Shown: positions 23,443 through 31,521 of the stretch, piece by piece
How the letters are laid out: each line of letters opens with the position of its first letter
Position numbering within the stretch: position 1 is the first letter of the stretch
Origin: Curtobacterium sp. TC1
Lineage (GTDB): Bacteria > Actinomycetota > Actinomycetes > Actinomycetales > Microbacteriaceae
Direction: 5' to 3'
Length of the DNA: 64,000 bases
NCBI RefSeq assembly: GCF_019844075.1
Contig: NZ_CP081964.1
Location: 1,922,001 to 1,986,000, forward strand
The notes under the pieces: model-generated
Seen by the model: the letters and a program-made list of their open reading frames with translations, nothing else
What the model was told of the DNA's origin: nothing
The model's database searches: none
Program-made: the position numbers and the translations under genes

Positions 23443-24261
23443 ATGGACCGCACCGCACGCAACGCGATGATCGTGGAGCACCTCCCGCTCGTGGGCTACA
23501 TCGTCGCCGACGTCCGCTCCCGTGCCACGCACCTGGACCGCGACGACCTCGCCGCCGTCGGCTCGCTCGCACTCGTCGCCGCTGCCGACGCCTTCGACCC
23601 CACCCTCGGCGTCCCCTTCGGCGCCTACGCCCGCACCCGGATCGCCGGTGCCCTCGCCGACGACATGCGTTCCTCCGACTGGGCGTCGCGCGGCACCCGG
23701 AAGCGCATCCGCGAGACCCTCGCCACGCAGGAGGCCCTGTCCGCCCGACTCGGCCGGAGCGTCGGCGTGCAGGAGATCGCGGACGCGATGGGCGTGGACC
23801 GGCAGACCGCCTCGGACGCCATGAGCGACGCGGCCCGCATCGTCGCGCCCCTCGACGAGACCGTGCACGACCTCGTCGCCGCCGACCTGCCGTTGCCGGG
23901 CGACGACCTGCTCGAGACCGAGAAGCGCCGCTACCTGCGTGCAGCCGTCGAGGCGCTGCCCGAGCGGATGCGCTTCGTCGTCGAGGCCGTCTACTTCGGG
24001 GACCGCTCGGTGACCGACGTCGCCGCGGAGCTCGGCATCACGCACTCCGCCGTGTCGCAGCAGCGCTCGGAGGCGATGCGCCTGCTCCGCGACGGCCTGG
24101 CCGTGCACTACGGCGACGGCGGCGCGGTCGCCGAACCCGCCTCGCGCACCACGGCAGCCCGCCGGAGCGCCTACCTCGCACGTGTCGCGTCGAACGCCAC
24201 CGCCGGCGTCGCGCGTGCCGTCCACGACGCGACCGCGCCGGTCGTCGTGGCGGCGAGCTGA
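23443..24261 (+). CDS. fliA: Flagellar sigma factor FliA (sigma-28)
   Basis: Encodes 272 residues from ATG at 23443 (AGGGG 8 nt upstream). Region 2 is seen in VEHLPLVGYIVADVRSRATH, LDRDDLAAVGSLALVAAADAF and PFGAYARTRIAGALADDMRS with SDWASRGTRKRI. Region 3 is the helix VGVQEIADAMGVDRQTAS. Region 4 is LPERMRFVVEAVYFGDRSVT with DVAAELGITHSAVSQQRSEA. SDWASRGTRKRI corresponds to the SDW(V/I)PRSVR stretch of FliA proteins. About 45 extra residues at the C-terminus (Ala-rich) are unusual for FliA and may contact regulators. No flgM anti-sigma gene was found in the window. It probably drives the five promoters listed here. Confidence 0.9.
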   Translation: MDRTARNAMIVEHLPLVGYIVADVRSRATHLDRDDLAAVGSLALVAAADAFDPTLGVPFGAYARTRIAGALADDMRSSDWASRGTRKRIRETLATQEALSARLGRSVGVQEIADAMGVDRQTASDAMSDAARIVAPLDETVHDLVAADLPLPGDDLLETEKRRYLRAAVEALPERMRFVVEAVYFGDRSVTDVAAELGITHSAVSQQRSEAMRLLRDGLAVHYGDGGAVAEPASRTTAARRSAYLARVASNATAGVARAVHDATAPVVVAAS

Positions 24262-24289
24262 ACCGTCGACGGTCATTTCCGTCGATTCC

Positions 24290-24317
24290 CTAACGACTCC
24301 CGGCACCCGGTCGAGAG
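24290..24317 (+). promoter_or_regulatory. Sigma-28-like promoter of fliC
   Basis: CTAA (24290-24293), 16 nt, then GTCGAGAG (24310-24317). This agrees with the flgB, flbD and flgN promoters except for one base in the downstream box. The start point would be near 24323, giving a leader of about 55 nt that holds the CsrA-type hairpin. Confidence 0.5.
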
Positions 24318-24327
24318 TCATCCACGT

Positions 24328-24345
24328 CAGCCCACGGACGGGCTG
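24328..24345 (+). promoter_or_regulatory. Candidate CsrA-binding hairpin (site 1) in the fliC leader
   Basis: CAGCCC-ACGGAC-GGGCTG forms a perfect 6-bp stem with ACGGAC as the loop, the classic presentation of the CsrA GGA core. It lies 33 nt before the fliC start codon, with a second site over the ribosome binding site. This mirrors the two sites in the hag leader of Bacillus subtilis. Confidence 0.65.
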
Positions 24346-24362
24346 TAGTACGACCCAGAATT

Positions 24363-24370
24363 CACGGAGG
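24363..24370 (+). promoter_or_regulatory. Candidate CsrA site 2 overlapping the fliC ribosome binding site
   Basis: CACGGAGG fits CANGGANG and includes the Shine-Dalgarno GGAGG placed 8 nt before ATG. Binding of CsrA here would block ribosome entry. It pairs with the upstream hairpin at 24328-24345. Confidence 0.55.
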
Positions 24371-24378
24371 AAACCACC

Positions 24379-25218
24379 ATGGGTATGTCCATCAACACCA
24401 ACCTCTCGGCACTCAACACGTACCGGAACCTCAACGCGACGCAGAACGACCTGTCGAAGTCCCTCGAGAAGCTCTCGTCGGGTCTCCGCATCAACCGTGC
24501 TGCCGACGACGCTGCCGGTCTGTCGATCTCCGAGGGGCTGAAGTCCCAGGTCGGTGGCCTCACGGTCGCCGCCCGCAACGCGCAGGACGGCATCTCCGTC
24601 GTGCAGACCGCTGAAGGTGGCCTCACCGAGACCCACTCGATCCTCCAGCGCATGCGCGACCTGGCCGTCCAGGCCGGTAACGACTCGAACAACGAGGACT
24701 CGCGCAAGGCGATCACGACCGAGGTCGGCGAGCTCACCAAGGAGCTCACCCGCATCTCGGAGTCGACCAACTTCAACGGCATCAACCTGCTCGACGGCTC
24801 CGCCGGCACCGCAGGCGTCCTGAAGTTCCAGGTCGGCGCCAACGGCGACGCAGCGAGCCAGATCGACGTCGACCTGTCGAAGGCGAACGTGGAGTCCGTG
24901 TCGACCGCGGTCGGCGCCCTCACCTTCGACAGCGCGACGAACGCTCAGGCCGCGATCACCGCGATCGACGAGCAGATCAAGTACGTGTCCTCGGCACGTT
25001 CGAGCATCGGTGCTGTCCAGAACCGCTTCGACCACGCCATCAACGTGACGAACGTGGCCAAGGAGAACCTCACCGCTGCCGGTTCGCGCATCACCGACGT
25101 CGACATGGCCGAGGAGATGGTCAAGTACACGCGCGACAACATCCTCAGCCAGGCCGGCACGTCGATGCTCGCGCAGGCGAACCAGAGCACGCAGGGCGTG
25201 CTCTCGCTCCTGCGCTAG
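24379..25218 (+). CDS. fliC: Flagellin
   Basis: Encodes 279 residues from ATG at 24379. The D0/D1 core is canonical: SINTNLSALNTYRNLNATQN, LEKLSSGLRINRAADDAAGL at the N-terminus, and SRITDVDMAEEMVKYTRDNI, then LSQAGTSMLAQANQ and LLR at the C-terminus. The short middle means no large D2/D3 outer domains, so the filament surface is minimal. Codon use is strongly biased to C/G-ending favoured codons, as expected for a highly expressed gene. It has its own sigma-28-like promoter, a CsrA-type leader and a strong terminator, so it is a single-gene unit. Confidence 0.97.
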   Translation: MGMSINTNLSALNTYRNLNATQNDLSKSLEKLSSGLRINRAADDAAGLSISEGLKSQVGGLTVAARNAQDGISVVQTAEGGLTETHSILQRMRDLAVQAGNDSNNEDSRKAITTEVGELTKELTRISESTNFNGINLLDGSAGTAGVLKFQVGANGDAASQIDVDLSKANVESVSTAVGALTFDSATNAQAAITAIDEQIKYVSSARSSIGAVQNRFDHAINVTNVAKENLTAAGSRITDVDMAEEMVKYTRDNILSQAGTSMLAQANQSTQGVLSLLR

Positions 25219-25224
25219 CACCCA

Positions 25225-25271
25225 CGACGCCGCCTTCCGGGATCGTTCAGGCTTCCCGGGAGGCGGCGTCG
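25225..25271 (+). terminator. fliC terminator
   Basis: CGACGCCGCCTTCCGGG (25225-25241) pairs with CCCGGGAGGCGGCGTCG (25255-25271), one G-U pair, 13-nt loop, starting 6 nt after the fliC stop. It separates the very abundant fliC transcript from fliD. Confidence 0.8.
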
Positions 25272-25310
25272 CCCTCCTGACCATCCCCACGACGCCAGGG
25301 AGTGTCGACG

Positions 25311-26711
25311 ATGTCATCGTCCGTGTCCTCGAGCACCAGCCTCGCGATCGACGGGCTCGTCAGCGGGCTCAAGACGACCGACCTCATCAACTCGTTGATG
25401 AGCGTCGAGGGCGTGCCGCAGACCCTGCTCAAGAACAAGCTCACGAGCACCAACTCGTTCATCTCGTCACTGCAGACGATCAACGGGTTGGTGCAGGCCC
25501 TCGCGACGAAGGCGAAGGACGCCGCGAAGGCGACCTCGCTCGACCTGTTCACCGCCACGAGCTCGTCGTCGGGCGTCACCGCCGTGACCGACACGAACGC
25601 GAGCGCCGGGTCGCTGACGTTCACCGTCGGTGCGACCGCTTCCGCGCAGGTCGGGGTGACTGCCGCGATGTCGACGTGGTCGGCCGCCGCCGAGCCGATC
25701 ACCCTGGTGGGCGCGGACGGCACGAAGACCACCGTCACGCCGTCGTCGGGCTCCCTCGACGACACCGTCTCGGCGATCAACAAGTCCGGGGTGGGCGTCA
25801 CCGCCACGAAGGTCGCCGCGGGCGCCGCTGCCGACGGCACCAAGCTCTACCGGCTGCAGCTCACGTCCGCCAAGACCGGCGCCGCCGGCGGCTTCGAGGT
25901 GTACCGGGGGACCGCCGACCAGGTCGCCGCCGGCACCGCGACGAACGTGCTGACCGAGGTCGGCGCCGCGGTCGTCGCCCAGGCGAAGGACGCCAGCGTC
26001 ACGCTGTGGGCCGGCACCGCCGCCGAGCAGACGATCACGAGCGCGACGAACACGTTCACCGACCTGGTGCCCGGGCTCAGCGTCACGGTGTCGAAGGCGT
26101 CGACGGACCCGGTCACGGTCGGCGTCGCGCAGGACACCACGAAGGCCCAGGCCGTGGCCTCCGGACTCGTCGACGCGATGAACGCGATCACGTCCTACTA
26201 CAAGACGAACACGGCGGTCACGAGCACCACGAGCGCGACCAGCGGTGCCACGACCACCACCGCCGGCGTCCTGATGGGCGACGGGACCTCACGCGACGCC
26301 GTGCAGCGCCTGGGCAGCACCATGTCGGCGCCCGTCGGCGGCAAGTCGCCGTCGTCGATCGGCATCACGATCACCAAGGACGGCAGCTTCACCTTCGACG
26401 CCGACGTCTTCCAGAAGGCCCTCGCCACCGACCCGGAGGGCACGCAGGCGATGCTCTCCGGCGTCGCCACGAACGTCGGTGCCGCCGCGACGGCGGCGTC
26501 CGACAAGTACGACGGGTCCCTCACCACGGCGATCACCGGCCAGCAGGCGGTCGCCAAGGACCTGAACACCCAGATCGACAGCTGGACCGACCGACTCACG
26601 ATGCGCCGCGCGGCGCTCCAGACGCTGTACTCGTCCCTCGAGACCAGCCTCAGCAAGCTCCAGTCCCAGTCGAGCTGGCTCGCCAGCCAGCTCGCATCGA
26701 CGACGAGCTGA
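25311..26711 (+). CDS. fliD: Flagellar filament cap protein FliD
   Basis: Encodes 466 residues. ATG at 25311 (MSSSVSSS) has AGGGAG 8 nt upstream and is preferred over GTG at 25302. The FliD N-terminus is clear (SLAIDGLVSGLKTTDLINSL, MSVEGVPQTLLKNKLTS), as is the C-terminus with IGITITKDGSFTFDADVFQK and LTMRRAALQTLYSSLETSLS. A Thr/Ser-rich middle (TAVTSTTSATSGATTTT) is typical of secreted axial proteins. FliD caps the filament and helps flagellin fold as it emerges. It is followed by fliS after 10 nt. Confidence 0.93.
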   Translation: MSSSVSSSTSLAIDGLVSGLKTTDLINSLMSVEGVPQTLLKNKLTSTNSFISSLQTINGLVQALATKAKDAAKATSLDLFTATSSSSGVTAVTDTNASAGSLTFTVGATASAQVGVTAAMSTWSAAAEPITLVGADGTKTTVTPSSGSLDDTVSAINKSGVGVTATKVAAGAAADGTKLYRLQLTSAKTGAAGGFEVYRGTADQVAAGTATNVLTEVGAAVVAQAKDASVTLWAGTAAEQTITSATNTFTDLVPGLSVTVSKASTDPVTVGVAQDTTKAQAVASGLVDAMNAITSYYKTNTAVTSTTSATSGATTTTAGVLMGDGTSRDAVQRLGSTMSAPVGGKSPSSIGITITKDGSFTFDADVFQKALATDPEGTQAMLSGVATNVGAAATAASDKYDGSLTTAITGQQAVAKDLNTQIDSWTDRLTMRRAALQTLYSSLETSLSKLQSQSSWLASQLASTTS

Positions 26712-26721
26712 CGGGATCACC

Positions 26722-27195
26722 ATGACCTTCGACTTCCAGGCCGCCGCCTTCCGGCAGGCCGCGCAGCCCCGCACCGTGACCGACCAGCGTCGCGCCCAGT
26801 ACACGAACGAAGCCGTCCTGTCGGCCACCCCGGCGCAGCTCGTCACGATGCTCTACGACCGGCTGCTGCTCGACCTGCACCGTGCCGAGGCCGCACAGAC
26901 CGGCGCCGACTGGGACGCCGCCCGCGAACAGCTCCTGCACGCCCAGGCGATCGTCGGCGAGCTGTCGTCGACGCTCCGGATCGACGTCTGGGACGGGGGT
27001 GAGGGCCTGCTCGCCGTCTACAACTACGCGTCGACGTCCCTCATCACCGCGAACGTGCACCGTGACGTGCAGGCCACGCGGGACTGCATCCGGATCCTCG
27101 AACCGCTGCGGCAGTCGTGGCACGACGCCGCGGCGTCGCTCCCGGCGACGCCGGCACGCCAGCAGGCGACGGGCGGAGCCCTCGGTGTCGCCTGA
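26722..27195 (+). CDS. fliS: Flagellin export chaperone FliS
   Basis: Encodes 157 residues. The FliS signature is present: YTNEAVLSATPAQLVTMLYD, then RLLLDLHRAE, ELSSTLRIDVWDGGEGLLAV, and the YNYASTSLITANV helix. FliS holds flagellin unfolded in the cytoplasm. It sits between fliD and a small FliT-like gene that overlaps its last 11 nt. It is somewhat longer than the usual 125-135 residues owing to both ends. Confidence 0.92.
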   Translation: MTFDFQAAAFRQAAQPRTVTDQRRAQYTNEAVLSATPAQLVTMLYDRLLLDLHRAEAAQTGADWDAAREQLLHAQAIVGELSSTLRIDVWDGGEGLLAVYNYASTSLITANVHRDVQATRDCIRILEPLRQSWHDAAASLPATPARQQATGGALGVA

Positions 27196-27487
27196 GCCGG
27201 TCGACCACCGCCTCGCCTGGGAGGCCCTGCTCGACTCCCTGGAGCACGACGCCGCCCGGCAGGCGGCCGACCCCACGGCCGTGGTGGGGTGGTCGGAGCC
27301 GACCGGGCTGGGTCCGGTGCCGCGCGACCTGGTGGGGCGTGCCTCCCGGCTGCTCGCCGCGCAGCGGGACCGCATCGCGGAACTGGAGTCGGACCGACGG
27401 GCGACGCTCGAGCACCTCGGTGCCCTGCGGGCCGTCGACGCGACGCGCGAGCCGCGTCGCGCGGTGTACCTCGACGCCTCCGCCTGA
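27185..27487 (+). CDS. Small FliT-like protein
   Basis: Encodes 100 residues from GTG at 27185, overlapping fliS by 11 nt. It is helical with a heptad-like stretch (ASRLLAAQRDRIAELESDRR, ATLEHLGALRAVDA). Size, helical make-up and position after fliD-fliS match FliT, the chaperone of FliD. The sequence itself is too divergent to prove this. An out-of-frame longer reading frame covers the same DNA and was ignored. The frame ends at 27487, leaving a 225-bp gap with the flgB promoter and leader. Confidence 0.55.
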   Translation: MSPEPVDHRLAWEALLDSLEHDAARQAADPTAVVGWSEPTGLGPVPRDLVGRASRLLAAQRDRIAELESDRRATLEHLGALRAVDATREPRRAVYLDASA

Positions 27488-27582
27488 CCCGTCCGCCCCC
27501 GCCACCTGTTCCGCGACGAACCACGTGTCGTTCGACGAGTGGTCTGTCGCAGAAGTGGTGCCACCCCCGTTCGGGGCGAGGG

Positions 27583-27611
27583 CTAACGCGGCGCGCGACG
27601 GGCACCGATAG
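27583..27611 (+). promoter_or_regulatory. Sigma-28-like promoter of the flgB operon
   Basis: CTAA (27583-27586), 17 nt, then ACCGATAG (27604-27611). The larger context GCTAACG is identical to that upstream of flbD (44334-44340). It would drive the long flgB-to-flgE operon with a leader of about 95 nt. Confidence 0.6.
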
Positions 27612-27619
27612 CGCCACAC

Positions 27620-27634
27620 GAGCACGGATCGCTC
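27620..27634 (+). promoter_or_regulatory. Candidate CsrA-binding hairpin 1 in the flgB leader
   Basis: GAGC-ACGGATC-GCTC: perfect 4-bp stem with ACGGATC loop, close to the predicted 5' end of the transcript. Confidence 0.5.
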
Positions 27635-27642
27635 ACCAGTTC

Positions 27643-27657
27643 GGCCACGGATCGGCC
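27643..27657 (+). promoter_or_regulatory. Candidate CsrA-binding hairpin 2 in the flgB leader
   Basis: GGCC-ACGGATC-GGCC: perfect 4-bp stem with the same 7-base loop as the hairpin 8 nt upstream. Twin sites suit the two RNA-binding faces of a CsrA dimer. The further inverted repeat GGCGACGT...ACGTCGCC at 27669-27692 downstream could be an alternative structure. Confidence 0.5.
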
Positions 27658-27712
27658 ACCACCATCAGGCGACGTCTCCAGGGGACGTCGCCATCGAGGG
27701 GACGGTCCACCA

Positions 27713-28057
27713 GTGTTCGATTCCGTGACGAGCGTCGCGCTGCAGAGCGCTCTCGACGGCCTGTCGATGCGCCAGAAGGTGATCGCGAACAACATCGCGA
27801 ACATCAACACGCCGAACTACCACGCCGAGAAGGTCCAGTTCGAGGACGCCCTGGCGAAGTCGATCACCGACGGCAGCGGCGACACCGCGCCGACGGTCGC
27901 CCGCAGCCTCGAGCCGACGAACACGAACGGCAACAACGTCAACCTCGACGAGGAGACACTCTCCAACGTCGACACCGTGCTCCGGTACCAGTTCGCCACC
28001 CAGGCGATGAACTCCGAGCTCACCAGCGTCCGTGCGGCGATGCGGACGAACTCGTGA
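27713..28057 (+). CDS. flgB: Flagellar basal-body rod protein FlgB
   Basis: Encodes 114 residues from GTG at 27713 (MFDSVTSVALQSALDGLSMR). The rod signature NNIANINTPNYHAEKVQFED is intact. It forms the proximal rod with FlgC. The ribosome binding site is weak and distant (GAGGGG about 12 nt away), consistent with regulated initiation. The stop overlaps the flgC start (GTGA). First gene of a tightly overlapped operon that ends with flgE. Confidence 0.93.
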   Translation: MFDSVTSVALQSALDGLSMRQKVIANNIANINTPNYHAEKVQFEDALAKSITDGSGDTAPTVARSLEPTNTNGNNVNLDEETLSNVDTVLRYQFATQAMNSELTSVRAAMRTNS

Positions 28058-28449
28058 CGACCTTCGACGCGATCGGCATCGCGAGCACCGGCATGACCGT
28101 GCACCGGAAGTGGCTCGACGCCGTCGCGGACAACATGGCGAACGCGAACACCGTGAAGTCGATGGACGACACCGCGTTCCAGGCCCGCTACGTCGAGGTC
28201 CAGGAGGGCAACGGCGTGTCCGGCGCCTACGTCAAGGGCGCCGCGTTCGGCAGCGCCGCCGGCCGCGTGACCTACGACCCGGACAACCCGCTCGCGAACG
28301 ACGAGGGCTACGTCCGCATGCCGGACATCGACCTCGGCACGCAGATGGCGGACCTCATCATGGCCCAGCGCGGCTACCAGGCGAACGCCGCCGTGGTCGA
28401 CCGTGCCAAGACCGCCTACGAGGCGGCACTGCAGATCGGGAAGAACTGA
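28054..28449 (+). CDS. flgC: Flagellar basal-body rod protein FlgC
   Basis: Encodes 131 residues from GTG at 28054. MTTFDAIGIASTGMTVHRKW is followed by DNMANANTVKSMDDTAFQAR, and the end carries MADLIMAQRGYQANAAVVDR, the standard rod/hook helix. It joins FlgB in the proximal rod. Confidence 0.94.
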   Translation: MTTFDAIGIASTGMTVHRKWLDAVADNMANANTVKSMDDTAFQARYVEVQEGNGVSGAYVKGAAFGSAAGRVTYDPDNPLANDEGYVRMPDIDLGTQMADLIMAQRGYQANAAVVDRAKTAYEAALQIGKN

Positions 28450-28784
28450 TGCCCATCGACGCTGTCAACGGTGTGACCACCAACGCGATGACGAACGCGC
28501 TGACGAGCGTGTCCGGCACGTCCAGCGACGTCGCCGGAACCGCCGGCGCGACCAGCACCGACGGCAGCGGGTTCGCCGCCAGCCTCGGGAACGCCGTCGA
28601 CGGGCTGCAGGCGCTGCAGAGCGACTCGAAGACCCTCGCGCTCAAGGCCGTCACCGGTAACCTCGACGACATCCACGACGCGACCATCGCCGCCACCCGC
28701 GCGCAGGTCACGCTCGAGCTCGTCTCCGCCGTCCGCAACAAGGGCGTCGACGCCTTCAACGAGATCATGAGGATGCAGGCCTGA
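28449..28784 (+). CDS. fliE: Hook-basal body protein FliE
   Basis: Encodes 111 residues from ATG at 28449, overlapping the flgC stop (TGATG). The C-terminus DDIHDATIAATRAQVTLELV, then SAVRNKGVDAFNEIMRMQ is diagnostic of FliE, the adapter between MS ring and rod. The Thr/Ser-rich N-terminus is typical. Confidence 0.93.
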   Translation: MPIDAVNGVTTNAMTNALTSVSGTSSDVAGTAGATSTDGSGFAASLGNAVDGLQALQSDSKTLALKAVTGNLDDIHDATIAATRAQVTLELVSAVRNKGVDAFNEIMRMQA

Positions 28785-30457
28785 TGCCCGTCGCCGTCAA
28801 GAACGTCTTCGCGCGCCTGTCCGCGTACGTCAAGGGCTTCTCCGCCGCCCAGCGCACGATCGCGATCCTGGTGATCGCCGCGCTCGTGCTCGGTGGGATC
28901 GCCCTGGCGTCGTGGCTCGGCAAGGCCTCCTACGCGCCGCTCTTCACCGGGCTGGCCGCCGCCGACGCGAGCTCCATCACCGACCAGCTGCAGACCGACG
29001 GTGTGCCGTACCAGCTCACCGACGGCGGCGCGACGATCCTCGTGCCGCAGGCGCAGGTCTACTCGGAGCGCCTCAAGGCCGCGTCGAACGGGCTGCCGTC
29101 GTCGAACGAGGGCGGGTACTCGCTGCTCGACCAGATGGGCGTGACGAGCTCGGAGTTCCAGCAGGACGTCACCTACAAGCGGGCGATGGAGGGCGAACTC
29201 GCCAAGACCATCGGCGCGATGGACGGCGTGCAGACCGCCACCGTGCAGCTCGCGATCCCGGAGAAGTCCGTGTTCGTGTCCGAGGAGAAGGACCCGACGG
29301 CGTCGGTGTTCATCGCCACCGACAACGGCACGCAGCTCAGCACCGACCAGGTGCAGGCGATCGTGCACCTGACCAGCGCGTCGGTCGAGGGCATGCAGCC
29401 CACCGACGTCTCGGTCGTCGACGCCAAGGGCCAGACGCTGTCCGCCGTCGGCACCGGCGCCACCGGCAGCGGCGCCGACCAGGCCGCCGACTACGACGCC
29501 GCGACGAGCAAGAAGATCCAGGACCTGCTCGACACCACCCTCGGTGTCGGCAACGCGACCGTCGTGGTCTCCGGCACGATGAACCAGGAGTCCGGCACCC
29601 GCACGTCGGAGAGCTACACGACCCCGACCTCCGGACCGGTCGCGCTCAACGAGTCGAGCACCACCGAGCAGTACGGCTCGGGTGCCGCGGGCGCGTCGAG
29701 CGGCGCGACCGGGGTCCTCGGCCCGGACAACATCGCCGTGCCCAACGGGACGGCGACGAGCGGCACCGGCGACGACGGGTACACCAACGAGTCCGCGACG
29801 AAGAACAACGCCGTCGACCACACCACCGAGACCACGCAGATCCCCTCGGGGTCCCTCGACCGGCAGACCATCTCGGTCGCGCTGAACTCGAAGGCCGACG
29901 CCGTGCAGAACGCGAACCTGCAGAGCATCAACGACCTGGTGTCGGCCGCCGCCGGCGTCGACCAGAACCGCGGCGACCAGGTGAAGGTCGCGATGATGGA
30001 CTTCGACACCAGCGGCGCCGACCAGGCCGCCAAGGCCCTCGAGGCGCAGCAGAAGGCCGACCAGCAGGAAGCCCTGTGGTCGTCGATCCGCACCGCCGGC
30101 ATCGTCATCGGCATCCTGCTCGCGCTCATCGCCGTCATGTTCGTCATCGCCCGTCGCAGTCGGAAGCAGGAGCGCGAGGCGGTCGACCTCGGCGAACTCG
30201 ACGCCTTCGCCGGCGAGACGTTCCAGCTGCCCCTCGCGATGGACGGCGCCGCCGACCGTGCGACCCTCGGTGCCGGTGACGCCCCGACCGCCGTGCTGTC
30301 GACGATGCCCGCCGGCGACCCGCCGACCGAGGTGCTGACGACCGACGAGATCACGGCCGAGCGTCGCCGCCAGGACATCTCCGCGCTGGCCGAACGCGAC
30401 CCGAAGCGCACGGCGGAGCTGCTGCGTGGGCTCCTCGACGACCGGGCGCCGGTGTGA
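28784..30457 (+). CDS. fliF: Flagellar MS-ring protein FliF
   Basis: Encodes 557 residues. The first membrane segment is about 22-45 (TIAILVIAALVLGGIALASW). The ring-building part follows, with TDGVPYQLTDGGATILVPQA and YSLLDQMGVTSSEFQQDVTY. A second membrane segment is near 440 (TAGIVIGILLALIAVMFVIA). The acidic cytoplasmic tail, which binds FliG, ends with RDPKRTAELLRGLLDDRAP. It forms the MS ring that nucleates the motor and the export gate. It overlaps fliE and fliG. Confidence 0.95.
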   Translation: MPVAVKNVFARLSAYVKGFSAAQRTIAILVIAALVLGGIALASWLGKASYAPLFTGLAAADASSITDQLQTDGVPYQLTDGGATILVPQAQVYSERLKAASNGLPSSNEGGYSLLDQMGVTSSEFQQDVTYKRAMEGELAKTIGAMDGVQTATVQLAIPEKSVFVSEEKDPTASVFIATDNGTQLSTDQVQAIVHLTSASVEGMQPTDVSVVDAKGQTLSAVGTGATGSGADQAADYDAATSKKIQDLLDTTLGVGNATVVVSGTMNQESGTRTSESYTTPTSGPVALNESSTTEQYGSGAAGASSGATGVLGPDNIAVPNGTATSGTGDDGYTNESATKNNAVDHTTETTQIPSGSLDRQTISVALNSKADAVQNANLQSINDLVSAAAGVDQNRGDQVKVAMMDFDTSGADQAAKALEAQQKADQQEALWSSIRTAGIVIGILLALIAVMFVIARRSRKQEREAVDLGELDAFAGETFQLPLAMDGAADRATLGAGDAPTAVLSTMPAGDPPTEVLTTDEITAERRRQDISALAERDPKRTAELLRGLLDDRAPV

Positions 30458-31521
30458 GCGCCCTGATGCCGAGCGCCGGCGGCCCGGGCAACGGCACCGG
30501 CAAGAACTCGAGCGACCGCACGCTGAGCGGCGCGCAGAAGGTCGCGCTCATCCTCATGCAGATGGAGACCGACCGCGCCGCCGAGGTGATGAAGCAGTTC
30601 ACCGAGATGGAGGCCGAGGAGATCTCGGCCGAGATCGTGCGGATGCGCCGCGTCGAGGACACCGTCGTCGACCAGACCATGTCGGAGTTCCACCGGATCA
30701 CGATGAGCGGTCGGCTGCAGAAGCGCGGCGGCAAGGAGACCGCGCTCGGGCTGCTCGAGGCGTCCTTCGGCGCCGAGCGGGCTGCCGGCGTGATGGACCG
30801 CCTGGCCTCGAACCTGGCCGGCCAGTCCTTCGACTTCCTCGACGACGCCGAGCCCGGTCAGGTGATCACCCTGCTCGAGGGCGAGCTGCCGCAGACCATC
30901 GCCCTCGTCCTCGCACACCTCAAGCCGGGGCAGGCGAGCGCCGTCCTCGCAGGTGTCGACGAGCGCGTCCGCACCGACGTCGCGCAGGCGTTCGCGACGA
31001 TGGGCAGCGCGACCCCGGAAGCCGTCGGCATCGTCGCGGGTGTCCTGCGGCAGCGCGCCGGCGCCGTCGTGTCGCCGCGCGAGAGCGTCGAGGTCGTCGG
31101 GGGCATCGCGCCCCTGGTCGACATCATCAACCGCTCCGACGTCGCCACCGAGAAGGCCGTCCTCGACGGGCTGGAGGCCCGCGACCCGGAGCTCGCCGAG
31201 GACATCCGCTCGCGCATGCTCACCTTCGAGGACATCGTCAAGCTCGAGTCCCGCGACATCCAGCAGGTGCTCCGCGGCATCGACTCGAAGCTGCTGGCGA
31301 CCGCCATGAAGGGTGCGGCCGGACCCGTCGTCGAGACGATCCGCGCGAACGTGTCCGAGCGGAACCGCTCGCTGCTCGACGACGAACTGCAGGCCATGGG
31401 CCCGGTCCGTGTCTCGCAGGTCGAGGAAGCGCGCGCCGAGGTCGTCCGTTCCGTGCGCGAGCTCGAGGCGCAGGGCGTCATCACCGTGCACCGCGCCGAG
31501 GAGGACGAGCTCGTTGACTGA
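30454..31521 (+). CDS. fliG: Flagellar motor switch protein FliG
   Basis: Encodes 355 residues from GTG at 30454. The order LSGAQKVALILMQMETDRAA, then KETALGLLEASFGAERAAGV (N domain), GELPQTIALVLAHLKPGQAS (middle, EHPQ-type region), and MLTFEDIVKLESRDIQQVLR at the C domain is standard. Charged residues in the C domain contact MotA to generate torque. The stop overlaps the TTG start of fliH by 8 nt. Confidence 0.95.
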   Translation: MSALMPSAGGPGNGTGKNSSDRTLSGAQKVALILMQMETDRAAEVMKQFTEMEAEEISAEIVRMRRVEDTVVDQTMSEFHRITMSGRLQKRGGKETALGLLEASFGAERAAGVMDRLASNLAGQSFDFLDDAEPGQVITLLEGELPQTIALVLAHLKPGQASAVLAGVDERVRTDVAQAFATMGSATPEAVGIVAGVLRQRAGAVVSPRESVEVVGGIAPLVDIINRSDVATEKAVLDGLEARDPELAEDIRSRMLTFEDIVKLESRDIQQVLRGIDSKLLATAMKGAAGPVVETIRANVSERNRSLLDDELQAMGPVRVSQVEEARAEVVRSVRELEAQGVITVHRAEEDELVD

